Below, piece by piece: positions 22,399 to 31,154 of a stretch of DNA of 64,000 nt. The notes beneath the pieces are model-generated. The model was not told where the DNA came from and made no database searches. It was given only the letters and a program-made list of their open reading frames with translations. Every line of letters begins with the position of its first letter. Within the stretch, counting starts at the first letter, position 1. This DNA comes from JAFLCM01 sp964510955 (GTDB taxonomy: Bacteria; Planctomycetota; Phycisphaerae; Phycisphaerales; UBA1924). A program made the position numbers and the translations under genes. The stretch is from contig CAZEDW010000005.1 of NCBI GenBank assembly GCA_964510955.1, positions 89,088-153,087 on the forward strand, read 5' to 3'.

Positions 22399-23445
22399 AT
22401 GATCGTGTCCGGACCGTCACGCCGACCCGCGTCGCCCGAGGAACTGCTCGGCCCGTCATTGGCCGCGCAGCTCGACCGGCTCGACCTGCGATCGAGGCGG
22501 CTGTTCCCCGGCAAGCTGCCGGGCGAGCGCCGGAGCAAGAAACGGGGGCAATCGGTCGAGTTCGCCGAGCACCGGCAGTACGCACCGGGCGACGATCCCC
22601 GGTTCATCGACTGGAACGCGCTGGCCCGCCTCGACAGGCTGTTCGTCAAGGTGTTCATGGAAGAGGAAGACCTCTCGGTGCACCTGGTGCTCGACGCCTC
22701 GGCGAGCATGGAGACCCCCCCCGCGTCATCGGACCCAGGCACCGAACTGGCCGAACCCGGCGGCCCGCTGGGATTGAACAAGAAGCTCTTCGCCGCCCGG
22801 CTGGGGGCGGCCCTGGGCTATGTGGCGCTGTGCAATCAAAACCGCGTGGGGGTGACCGTATTCGGCGCTTCCTCCCGTCCGGCGGTCATGCCCGATGCCC
22901 GCGGTTCGCTCAACGTACAGCGGCTGCTCCGGTTTATTCGAGAGAACATGTGGCCCGAGGCAGGCGAGGAAGCGGCGGACGCACCCGCGGACGCCGGCGC
23001 CCTGAAGCGGGCGCTCGACCTGGTCGCCGCGTCGCGATCGGGCAAGGGCGTGATCGTGGTGGTGAGTGATTTCTTCTGCGCCGAGCCGGGCGGGTTCGAG
23101 CCGGCGCTCCGCTCGCTGACGAGTGTCGCGGGCTCCGGCGGGTTCGACGTGTACTGCGTGCACACGCTCGCCCCTGCGGAACTCGACCCGTCGCTGCTGG
23201 GCCGCGGCGGTGCGGGCACCCTCGCGGGCGACCTGCGCCTGACCGACGCCGAGTCCGGGCGGGTCACCGAGGTCACCGTCACCGCCCCGCTGCTGCGACG
23301 GTACAAGGAAAAGCTCGACGCGTTCTGCGCGGCGCTCAAGGGCCACTGCTCGTCGCGCGGCGTCAACTACACGCTGGTGCGTACCGACGAGCGCCTGAGT
23401 GAGTTGATGGCGCGGACGCTCCGGCTGGCGGGGCTGCTGGACTGA
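22399..23445 (+). CDS. DUF58-domain protein
   Basis: The product is 348 residues from ATG 22399. It carries the DUF58 core motif GQSVEFAEHRQYAPGDDPRF followed by IDWNALAR, then a von Willebrand A-like half with a MIDAS-type LVLDASASM and VVVSDFF. Such proteins usually sit beside MoxR AAA+ ATPases and take part in assembly or metal-dependent activation outside or at the membrane. No moxR or batA-like gene is next to it, which is unusual. The frame is open to 22315, but the extra N-terminus is unlike the family and no SD decides the point. Confidence 0.88.
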   Translation: MIVSGPSRRPASPEELLGPSLAAQLDRLDLRSRRLFPGKLPGERRSKKRGQSVEFAEHRQYAPGDDPRFIDWNALARLDRLFVKVFMEEEDLSVHLVLDASASMETPPASSDPGTELAEPGGPLGLNKKLFAARLGAALGYVALCNQNRVGVTVFGASSRPAVMPDARGSLNVQRLLRFIRENMWPEAGEEAADAPADAGALKRALDLVAASRSGKGVIVVVSDFFCAEPGGFEPALRSLTSVAGSGGFDVYCVHTLAPAELDPSLLGRGGAGTLAGDLRLTDAESGRVTEVTVTAPLLRRYKEKLDAFCAALKGHCSSRGVNYTLVRTDERLSELMARTLRLAGLLD

Positions 23446-23480
23446 CCGACGAGCCGAGCCCGCGCCGGAGCGGCGCGGGC

Positions 23481-23512
23481 AAAAAAAACGGCGCCCGCCG
23501 AAGCGGGCGCCG
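23481..23512 (-). terminator. Intrinsic terminator of the subtilase gene
   Basis: On the minus strand a perfect 10-bp GC stem (CGGCGCCCGC / GCGGGCGCCG, loop TTCG) is followed by eight T. It begins 31 bases past the subtilase stop. The + strand side lacks a T run, so it is directional. Confidence 0.93.
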
Positions 23513-23542
23513 TGTTCCTGAATCAAAGGTCAGTCGGCGTGA

Positions 23543-26500
23543 TTACGAGCAGGTCGTGCCGAAGGCCCCCAGGAGCAGGAGCAGGTCGGCGGTGTCGATA
23601 TAGCCGTCGCCGTTGAAGTCGCCGCCGCTCCAGCCCGCGGCGATGTCGCCGAAGTTGCCGAGCATCAGCAGCAGGTCGGCGGTGTTGACGGTGCCGTCAC
23701 CGTTGGCGTCGCCGGCGCACGCGGTGCCGGTGATCTCGACATCGTCGACGAACCAGTCGTCGAACGCGCCGGCAGTCCCGTTGCTGCGGATGCGGAGCTT
23801 GAAGTTGCCGTGCTTGGCCGCGGCCGGCAGCACGATGTCGACCGGCGTGTAGACGACCGCGTCGGGCAGGGTGCCCAGGTGGGTGCTGAGGTTGGTCCAG
23901 ACGTTGGAGCTGTTGAGATAGTCGATGAACAGGTCATCGCCCGAATCGGGCGACTCGCCGCCGCCCCGGCACTCGAACTGGTACTTGACGTGGAGGTTGG
24001 AGTAGGGCAGAAGGTTGATGGACCGCGAGACGATCACGTCGCCGGTGGCGGTCGGGTTGCCGTTGAACCGGGCGGAGTTGGGCTCGGAAGGCTCCGCGAT
24101 GCCGACGTTGTCGATGGTGGCGTTTCCGAAGCTGACCCAGTTGGCCGCGTTGAAGGTGGTCGTCGGGAACTGATCGGAGAACGGAAGGCCCGCGCCCGAG
24201 TCCACGACCGTGAGCGAGACGGTGGCGAGAGACGAATCGCCGCCGTCGGGGGGCACGCCGCCGTCGTTGGTCTTGAACTGGAACGAGTCAGCGCCGAGGA
24301 AGCCCGGCAGCGGCTTGTAGCGGACCTGGTTGCCCTGCACGGTGTACGGAACCGACGTGATGGTCGCGTTGGCGCCGATGTCCTTGAGCTGGGCGTTGGT
24401 GGGAAGCGAGGTAACGATGAACGCGAGGGCGGGCGGCGCGGGCAGGCCGTCGTCGCCGCCGCCGAGCGTCAGGTCCATCCCGTTGTTCTTGTTGATGGTG
24501 TAGGAGGCGTTGGCGGCGAAGGGCGGACGCGGCCCGCAGGTGCCGTAGGCCGTGAGGTCGCTGGCGGTGAAGTCCGGGTTCTGTGACGTGCTGCCGGACA
24601 GACCCGCCAGGCCGTCGGGCTGGGCGATGGCGAGGTACGCCAGCTCGATGCGCCCGTCGTAGTACATGACGATCTGGAAGGTGTTCTGATTCGCCGCGTT
24701 GTGGTGGGTGACGTTGAGCCACGTCACCGCGACCCTGTCGGCCAGCTCCAGATAGCTGATCGTGCCTGCCTGCGTTGGGTTCAGGTCGTCGAACAGGGCG
24801 CTGATGCGCGGCTTGTTGAAGTGTGTGGCGTAGGACTCGGTCAGCGACGAATCCGATGCGGTGAAGGTGATGTTGCCGTTGGGGTTGACGAAGAAGCTGG
24901 TGTAGCTGACGCCGTAGAGCTTGACGGCGTGACCGCTGCCGAGGGTGACGGTGGCCGAGGGGCTGTCGTCGCCGGTCGAAAGCGTGACGCCGCCGGTGGG
25001 ATCGACGGGGAGGGCGTTGATCGGGAACGACTCGCACGCCGAGTACTGGCTGATGCTGGCGTCCGGAGAGAAGATGATGTCGCGGTTGTCGAGGTCGTTG
25101 TTGGTCGTGAAGAGCTCGGTGAAGAAGTCCGGGACCGCCGGGGTGGCGAAGGTGAAGCAAGCGTTGTTGTTGTTGTTCGACGTGACGTTGCCCGCGTCGT
25201 CTGTCGCCTCAACCCTGAAGTAGTACGTGGTGTTGGTCTGAAGACCGGTCACCGCGACCGAGTGGCTGGTGCTGCGCGAGCTGCTGGAGACGACGTTGGT
25301 GAGCGAACCGCACGAGGTCCCGTAGTAGACCTTGGGGGTCGCCATCTCGTTGGTGGAGAAGTTCACGTTGACCGAGCGGGGCTGCAGCCCGCTGGTGCCC
25401 ACGCCCGAGATGGCGGGGCCCACGCAGTCAATCGTGGCGGTCGCGGTCACGACGGCGGGCGAGCCGCCGCCGGAGTCAGCGTCGTTGTAGGTCAAAGTCA
25501 CGGTGTCGCCGTGGTTGACCTTCAGCGCCGTCGGCGGGGCCAGGGGGCCGGAGGCCAGGGTGATCGAGCCGCGGAAATCGGCCGTCGCCGCCCCGACCTC
25601 GGTCAGCGTGACCAGCTTGCCCGCGGGGTTGGTGTTGGAGGCGATGTTGACGACCACGGTGTCGACCACCGAGTCGCTGGTGTTCAGGCCGCAATCGACC
25701 ACGCGCAGGTTGGCCGTGGCGGAGCAGGGGTACACCGACTTGTCCAGCCCGGCCACGCCCGCGTCGGAGCAGTTGACCAGCAGCGGGGTCGCGGTGATGG
25801 AGAAGGGCTGCGGGCCGCTGGGCACCGTGGTGCCGCGGACCGTGACCTGCCAGACGCCCTCCTGAGGCGCGGCGACGTAGACCTGCTCGATGTTGTCAAC
25901 GTGGTTTTCCGCCGTCTGCACCGCCGGGTTGCCGGTGTTGGCGCCGGCCAGGCCGGGGAGTGTCCAGGGATAAGCCCGGACGTTTGACGGGCTGGTGACG
26001 ACCAGATCAAGATCGTTCACGAGCACAGGGTTCACGTTGGGAGTGCCCGGGACGTCGTCCCAGGCCATGGTGATCTTGAGGGGCTGGGTGTTGCCCGGGG
26101 GAACCACGACGAGGAAGCCAACCGTCCCGCCCTGGGACACGGTGCCGCCGCCGAAGTTACCGGAGCGCTCAAGATCGACCGCGGGCTGGATGCGGATCGA
26201 GCCGTAACCGGTCTGGTAGTCCGGCCCGGGATTCACCAGGTCCTGTGCCGTGTGGGCCAGGAAGCACTTAAGCAGGCTGTTGCGCATCTCGCCCTGGCTG
26301 GGGTAGTTGGCGCGGAAGTCCTCCATGAGCAGAGAGCTGTTACCCGTCACGCAGGGCGTGGCCATCGACGTACCGCTCTTGGTGGCGTACGCGGTGTCGC
26401 TCGAGCTCGAGCACGACACCACGTTGTTGCCGGGCGCCGAAACATCGGGCTTCATGCGCCCGTCGTCGGCGGGGCCCCAGCTCGTGAAGCTGGTCACGGG

Positions 26501-27898
26501 CTCGGAGCTCGGCCCGGCGGTGGCGTCCGTGGCGCCGCAGGTGATGTGGTTCTTGCCGCACGAGGGTGGCGCGGTGGTGTGGTATCCGGCCGGCACGGCG
26601 GCGTCGAAGCAGCGGGTGGTCTGGCGCTCGTTGCCGTTGGCCCAGACGATACGCAGCGGGTTGCCATCTGAGAGGCCGGGCGTTCCACGGACCAGGCCGT
26701 CGATGATGACCTCGGTGTTGCCGTAGTTGCCTTCCCAGGTGCAGTCATAGCCGTTGGGAGCGGTGTTGGTGCCGATAGAGTTGGTGGCGATGTCGGCGCC
26801 AGCGGAGACCGCGGCGGTGTAATCAGCCTGCAGGTCGCCGGGGAAGGTGTAAAGGAAGCCCGCGACCAGACCACCGGCCATTTCAAAGCCGTAGGACTGC
26901 ATGGTGACGCCCGGGGCCATGCCGCGGTTGGCCGCCACGGCTACGCCCGCGCCGCCAACGGTGCCGGCGACGTGGGTGGAGTGGTCGCTGACGGCGGAGG
27001 TGTCGGTCGGGCCGATGGTGACGCGGCCTTGGAAGTCGACGTGGGTCGCCCGCACCTTGCCGCCGTCGTACACCAGCACGTTCACGCCGGCGCCGTTCAG
27101 GTTATACGGTGCGGCGTTGACGATATCGGTGCCCACCTTCGCCCGGCTGTTGGCGTTCAGTTCGGTCAGCCCCGGCAGCGGCGGCTCGACCCACTGCACC
27201 ACGTCCTGGGCCGCGAGGGCCTTGATCTGCGAGGCATGGATATGGACGTCCATGATGTTGACGCCCTGGACCACGCCCATGACGGTGCCGCCGGCGGCGG
27301 CCACGGCGCCGTGCGCCTCGCCGTTCATGTCAACGTCGGGGTGGAACATCACGCTCACCGCGACCACCGGGTCGCGTGCGAGGTCGGCGTCGGTTTCCTT
27401 GCCGTCCTTGTTCAGCCCGCCCTGGATCACGGTCCACGGCTGGATGATGTTCGCGTTCAGGTCTTCGTGCAGTTTCCAGGCGGTCATGATCGGCTGCACC
27501 GACCGGAGCGCCGGCATCGGGTTGGCCCCGCCGGCCCGCTGTGCCTGATCGAGCTGCGCCACGGCCAGAGGGGTCACGGTGGCGAAGTACGCGTTCTCGC
27601 CGACGTAGGCGAGGGTCTTGACGCCGCGCGCCGCGAGGTCGGCCCTGTCCGCGTCGGTGAGCGGGTTGCGGAAGTGGAGAATCACTCGGTGCGACGGCGC
27701 ACCGTTGAGTTCGCGCGACATCGCAGCGCTCATGTCGCCAGGAGTCATGTCACGCACCGCGGGGCTGACGCCCGTGCGCCACTTCACGCCGCCGAGCGCC
27801 GTGGGGACCAGACCGATTCCCGAGCCCGCCACCAAGGCCACGCCGAGCAACAACCCCCGGGCACTCCGGGATGCAACCGAGTACTTCGAGTTCCGCAT
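23543..27898 (-). CDS. Subtilisin-like S8 peptidase, multidomain, with dockerin
   Basis: The protein has 1451 residues with a signal peptide (~1-37) and an inhibitor-like prodomain. The S8 catalytic domain has Asp278 (VLVYDGGK), His309 (DHSTHVAGT), oxyanion Asn421 (WANGNE) and Ser511 (SGTSMATP). A P-domain-like beta sandwich follows (~590-720), then an Fn3-type domain (TPKVYYGTSCGS...TTYYFRVEATDDAGN), Ig-like cadherin-type repeats, and a C-terminal dockerin (GDANGDGTVNTADLLLMLGN; GDFNGDGYIDTADLLLLLGA) flanked by Cys. GAGGAGAG precedes the ATG by about 6 bases. It is a large secreted protease likely held on the cell surface or in a complex through its dockerin. Its own terminator follows. Confidence 0.95.
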   Translation of the reverse strand: MRNSKYSVASRSARGLLLGVALVAGSGIGLVPTALGGVKWRTGVSPAVRDMTPGDMSAAMSRELNGAPSHRVILHFRNPLTDADRADLAARGVKTLAYVGENAYFATVTPLAVAQLDQAQRAGGANPMPALRSVQPIMTAWKLHEDLNANIIQPWTVIQGGLNKDGKETDADLARDPVVAVSVMFHPDVDMNGEAHGAVAAAGGTVMGVVQGVNIMDVHIHASQIKALAAQDVVQWVEPPLPGLTELNANSRAKVGTDIVNAAPYNLNGAGVNVLVYDGGKVRATHVDFQGRVTIGPTDTSAVSDHSTHVAGTVGGAGVAVAANRGMAPGVTMQSYGFEMAGGLVAGFLYTFPGDLQADYTAAVSAGADIATNSIGTNTAPNGYDCTWEGNYGNTEVIIDGLVRGTPGLSDGNPLRIVWANGNERQTTRCFDAAVPAGYHTTAPPSCGKNHITCGATDATAGPSSEPVTSFTSWGPADDGRMKPDVSAPGNNVVSCSSSSDTAYATKSGTSMATPCVTGNSSLLMEDFRANYPSQGEMRNSLLKCFLAHTAQDLVNPGPDYQTGYGSIRIQPAVDLERSGNFGGGTVSQGGTVGFLVVVPPGNTQPLKITMAWDDVPGTPNVNPVLVNDLDLVVTSPSNVRAYPWTLPGLAGANTGNPAVQTAENHVDNIEQVYVAAPQEGVWQVTVRGTTVPSGPQPFSITATPLLVNCSDAGVAGLDKSVYPCSATANLRVVDCGLNTSDSVVDTVVVNIASNTNPAGKLVTLTEVGAATADFRGSITLASGPLAPPTALKVNHGDTVTLTYNDADSGGGSPAVVTATATIDCVGPAISGVGTSGLQPRSVNVNFSTNEMATPKVYYGTSCGSLTNVVSSSSRSTSHSVAVTGLQTNTTYYFRVEATDDAGNVTSNNNNNACFTFATPAVPDFFTELFTTNNDLDNRDIIFSPDASISQYSACESFPINALPVDPTGGVTLSTGDDSPSATVTLGSGHAVKLYGVSYTSFFVNPNGNITFTASDSSLTESYATHFNKPRISALFDDLNPTQAGTISYLELADRVAVTWLNVTHHNAANQNTFQIVMYYDGRIELAYLAIAQPDGLAGLSGSTSQNPDFTASDLTAYGTCGPRPPFAANASYTINKNNGMDLTLGGGDDGLPAPPALAFIVTSLPTNAQLKDIGANATITSVPYTVQGNQVRYKPLPGFLGADSFQFKTNDGGVPPDGGDSSLATVSLTVVDSGAGLPFSDQFPTTTFNAANWVSFGNATIDNVGIAEPSEPNSARFNGNPTATGDVIVSRSINLLPYSNLHVKYQFECRGGGESPDSGDDLFIDYLNSSNVWTNLSTHLGTLPDAVVYTPVDIVLPAAAKHGNFKLRIRSNGTAGAFDDWFVDDVEITGTACAGDANGDGTVNTADLLLMLGNFGDIAAGWSGGDFNGDGYIDTADLLLLLGAFGTTCS

Positions 27899-28176
27899 TG
27901 AATCGCTCTCCTCAACAGGGCCTGAGCCACCTCACGATCCGCGCGGTCACACCCACGGCGTGGGTTGTCCCGATCGCGCGGCAACGTCGAAGAAGAGCGC
28001 TCCGGGGAAGCGGCGGACGAGCCACGACGATGCTGGACACGTCGCTGGCTGGCACCGGGTCCGAAGGACCACTGCTTTTCGACGCCGAGACCAAAATAGA
28101 GTCGCCGATGACCCCACTCGGGTCAAGGCCAATCCCGGTACATTGGCCAAGAATGACCCGCGGTCCGTCGGTCACC

Positions 28177-28204
28177 AAAAAAAAGCCTCCACCGCAGTGG
28201 AGGC
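28177..28204 (-). terminator. Intrinsic terminator of the peptidyl-prolyl isomerase gene
   Basis: On the minus strand an 8-bp stem (GCCTCCAC / GTGGAGGC, tetraloop TGCG) is followed by eight T. It starts 41 bases after the stop codon. Confidence 0.93.
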
Positions 28205-28245
28205 TCTGCCTGCATGACTATTCACCCGGCGTTCGATCCCTCGGC

Positions 28246-29448
28246 CTACTTGCCGACGACTTCCATGAGCTCGATCTCAAAGACCATGGTGGCCTTCGGC
28301 GGGATGACGGGGGGACGCCCCCGCTCGCCGTAGCCCAGCGGATGCGGGATTATCAGCCACCGCTTACCGCCGGCCTTCATGCCGCCGATGCCCTCGGTCC
28401 AGCCGCGGACGACTTCCGTGAGGGGCGTGGTGTACGCTGATCTGCCCGGGTCGCGGGAAGAATCGAACTTCTTGCCGTTCACGAGCCAGCCGGTGTAGTT
28501 GACCACCACGGTGTCGGTCGCGGCGGGTTGGACCCCGGTGCCGACGACCTCGTCAAGGACCCACAAGCCGCTCGCGGACTTGGCGCCCTTGGTGGTATCG
28601 AGCTTGTGCTCCTTGCTGAGCCAGTCCACGGCCTTGGTGAACTGCTCGTCGGGGGTTCCCAGGCCCTTCACATAGTCGTCCCACTCCTTCTGCTTCGCCT
28701 CTTTCAGCGCCTTCACTTCATCGAGGCGCTTCTTCAGCTCGGCCTTGCCAACGGCGGCGGACTCGTTAGCCGCCTTGACCGCGTCGGCAACCTTGTCGGC
28801 GCCGATGCGCTCGACCTTTTCGATCACGATCGGCTGGGGCGGGGCCGGCTGACCGCCGATCTTCGGCTCGTTGCGGGTGGGCACGTCCTTGATCGCGTCC
28901 ACAACCGCCATGCCGCCGATCACCTTGCCGAACACGGCGTATCCGGCGGCATTCTGCTGCTGACCGCCAAAGTTCAGGAAAGTGTTGTCCACGACGTTGA
29001 TGAAGAACTGAGCGGTCGCCGAGTCGGGGTAGGCGGTGCGGGCCATGGAGATCGTGCCGCGGTCGTTGGAGAGGCCGTTCGAGCCCTCGTTCTTGATCGG
29101 CGCGTCGGTGCCAGCCTTTTCGTTGAGGTCCTTGTCGTAGCCGCCGCCCTGGATCATGAAGTTGGGCATGATGCGGTGGAACACCGTGCCCTCGTAGAAG
29201 CCCTTCTCCACGTACTTGAGGAAGTTGGCGACGGTGATCGGAGCCTTCTCGCCGTTCAGTTCCAGCACGATGTCGCCAAAGCTCGTCTTCATCCGGACGT
29301 TGACGACCTTCTCGACGGCCGGCACCGCGCTCGGCGCCTCGGGTGTGGCGGGCTTAGCCGCTTCACCCTGCGCACCGGCGGAGGCGGCGAGCGCGAGCAC
29401 GAACACCGCGGCGGAACGGAACGGCTTCATCATCAATCCCAGATTCAT
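28246..29448 (-). CDS. Secreted cyclophilin-FKBP fusion peptidyl-prolyl isomerase
   Basis: This 400-residue protein has a signal peptide (~1-27), a cyclophilin domain (~48-212: FHRIMPNFMIQGGGY, SATAQFFINV, FGKVIGGM), a charged helical linker (~213-290) and an FKBP domain (~291-400: VVNYTGWLVNGKKFDSS, GWTEGIGGMKAGGKR, IPHPLGYGERG, MVFEIELMEV). Both are proline isomerase families, unrelated in fold, so the protein carries two independent folding catalysts for the periplasm. Catalytic cyclophilin Arg (FHRIMPN) and FKBP aromatic residues are present. AAAGGGA lies 5 bases before ATG 29448, supporting this start over Met6/Met7. It has its own terminator. Confidence 0.95.
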   Translation of the reverse strand: MNLGLMMKPFRSAAVFVLALAASAGAQGEAAKPATPEAPSAVPAVEKVVNVRMKTSFGDIVLELNGEKAPITVANFLKYVEKGFYEGTVFHRIMPNFMIQGGGYDKDLNEKAGTDAPIKNEGSNGLSNDRGTISMARTAYPDSATAQFFINVVDNTFLNFGGQQQNAAGYAVFGKVIGGMAVVDAIKDVPTRNEPKIGGQPAPPQPIVIEKVERIGADKVADAVKAANESAAVGKAELKKRLDEVKALKEAKQKEWDDYVKGLGTPDEQFTKAVDWLSKEHKLDTTKGAKSASGLWVLDEVVGTGVQPAATDTVVVNYTGWLVNGKKFDSSRDPGRSAYTTPLTEVVRGWTEGIGGMKAGGKRWLIIPHPLGYGERGRPPVIPPKATMVFEIELMEVVGK

Positions 29449-29654
29449 CCGAGTCCCTTTCTATGCGATCCGCCCCGGGGATCAAGCACGACGTCCCCGT
29501 GGGCGGCGGGCGTGGTTGGAAGTCCCCGCATTTTACCGGGTCGGCACCGCGCGGTTGAACGCCGCACCCGGCTCCAGGCGCGGGGGCGTTCACCGGTGTG
29601 ATCGGCGCAGGCGGAACCCCAACGGGGCGACGGGCTCACGCACGCGGCCGCGAG

Positions 29655-30428
29655 CTATTTCCGCGAACCGGAGTCCTGGGCGCGGATGACGCCCCAGATG
29701 CGTTCGATGGAGTTGACGGTGCCCGCCGTGGCCTGCTGCATGCCCCGGAGGTCAGAGTTGATCTTCTCGGTGGCCTCGGCGGCCTGCGAGGCGAGTTTCT
29801 TCACCTCAGTTGCGACAACGGCGAACCCTCGCCCCGCCGCCCCGACCCTAGCGGCCTCGATGCTGGCGTTGAGCGCCAGCAGGTTGGTCTGATCCGCGAT
29901 CCGCCCGATGACCGAGGACATGTCGGCGATGGCGCGGCTGGCGGTTGTCAACCCGTCGGCGGCCTCGCGGGCGGCCTTGAAGTCGGCCTCCAGGGCGAGG
30001 CGTTTGCGCTGGGCATCGAGAAGCTGCTCGGACTCCTTGTGCATCGCGACGGTCGCCGCGTTGATGCTCGCCGCCGCCTTGCCGAAGCTGCCGAGCATGC
30101 CGTTGGACAGCACTCGCCGGAAGAACTTGCCGCGCCCGGCGTGCTCGAGCGACGCGGTCGCCTCGCGCACGAAGGCGTCGGTCATGTCGAGCATGTGGTT
30201 GATGGCGTGCATGAGCGGCGCGAGCTCCGGCCCGGCGCCCTCGGCGTGAAGAACCCGAGATTCCATGTCTCCCGCCGCGGCTGCTTTGCACACCCGCAGC
30301 GCCTCAGCGATCCACGCCGCCTGGTCTGTCGGCGCGCCGGCCCCGGGAGGCGAACTGCTCGCCGTCATCCCGCGAGAAGCGCCGGCGGACGTTGTGAATG
30401 CGAAGGGTGAGGCGCCGCGGAAACTCAT
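29655..30428 (-). CDS. Soluble methyl-accepting chemotaxis protein
   Basis: From ATG 30428 this is 257 residues with no membrane segment. The N-terminal ~140 residues are helical and HAMP-like (ALRVCKAAAAGDMESRVL, MHAINHMLDMTDAFV). The C-terminal part is an MCP signalling hairpin with tip NLLALNASIEAARVG and GRGFAVVATEVKKLA. Only about 50 residues follow the tip, so the descending helix is short compared with classical receptors. It lies 10 bases behind the PAS gene and the two probably form one receptor, a split version of Aer. No che genes are in the window. Confidence 0.9.
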   Translation of the reverse strand: MSFRGASPFAFTTSAGASRGMTASSSPPGAGAPTDQAAWIAEALRVCKAAAAGDMESRVLHAEGAGPELAPLMHAINHMLDMTDAFVREATASLEHAGRGKFFRRVLSNGMLGSFGKAAASINAATVAMHKESEQLLDAQRKRLALEADFKAAREAADGLTTASRAIADMSSVIGRIADQTNLLALNASIEAARVGAAGRGFAVVATEVKKLASQAAEATEKINSDLRGMQQATAGTVNSIERIWGVIRAQDSGSRK

Positions 30429-30438
30429 GACTGCCCTT

Positions 30439-30966
30439 TCAAACCAGCGTGAACACGAACTCTTCGTACGCCATCCCGGTCTTGGCCAGGAACTCGACCA
30501 GCTTGGGGAGGCTCGCCGCCCACTGGTCGCGCGGCAAGGCGTGACGCTTCTCCTCCGCCAGGAGCGAGTCGTACACCGGGGTAATCTTGGCGAGGGCCTG
30601 GCGCGAGGGGACGCGACGATTCGAGTGGTAGCCGATGATCTTCCCCGACGCGTCAAGGGTCGGGGTCACGTGGGCGAGCACCCAGTAGTGATCGCCGTTC
30701 TTGCTGCGGTTCAGCACGTAGGCGAAGCACTCGTTGCCCGCCGAGATCGTGTCCCACAGGAACCTGAACACGCAGCGCGGCATGCGCGGGTGCCGCACGA
30801 TGCTGTGGGCCTTGCCCAGCAGCTCGTCCTCGTTGAATCCGGAAACGCGCACGAACACCTCATTGGCGTAGGTGATGTGCCCCCGCGTGTCGGTCTTGCT
30901 GACGATGATCTCGTCGGCCCCGAAGTGCCGCTCGATACCGGTCAGTCTGAGGTTCTCCGTGCGCAC
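30439..30966 (-). CDS. Aer-like PAS-domain protein
   Basis: The 175-residue product begins at GTG 30966, chosen because GGAG lies 7 bases upstream and the PAS fold begins ~15 residues later. The PAS domain closely follows the aerotaxis type: HITYANEVFVRVSGFNEDEL, GKAHSIVRHPRMPRCVFRFL, NRSKNGDHYWVLAHVTP, GYHSNRRVPSR. In Aer this domain binds FAD and senses redox or oxygen. The C-terminal 50 residues are helical. It is followed at once by a soluble MCP gene, so sensor and signalling modules are on separate chains. The long frame upstream of 30966 is a shadow of the phosphoesterase gene. Confidence 0.88.
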   Translation of the reverse strand: MRTENLRLTGIERHFGADEIIVSKTDTRGHITYANEVFVRVSGFNEDELLGKAHSIVRHPRMPRCVFRFLWDTISAGNECFAYVLNRSKNGDHYWVLAHVTPTLDASGKIIGYHSNRRVPSRQALAKITPVYDSLLAEEKRHALPRDQWAASLPKLVEFLAKTGMAYEEFVFTLV

Positions 30967-31154
30967 AGCAACGCTCCAAACTACGAGAGGTTTTGTCTGT
31001 GTTTCGGCACGAGCGAGCGCGGGGTTGACCCAGGTACACAAACTCGCCCCGGGCCGGCCCAGCCACCGGCCAATCACCCGGTACAGGTGGGCGCGCGGAT
31101 CGGGGCCCGCACGCGGATTCATCAAGCGAAGCGATCCCGCCGCGACTCCCGGAT

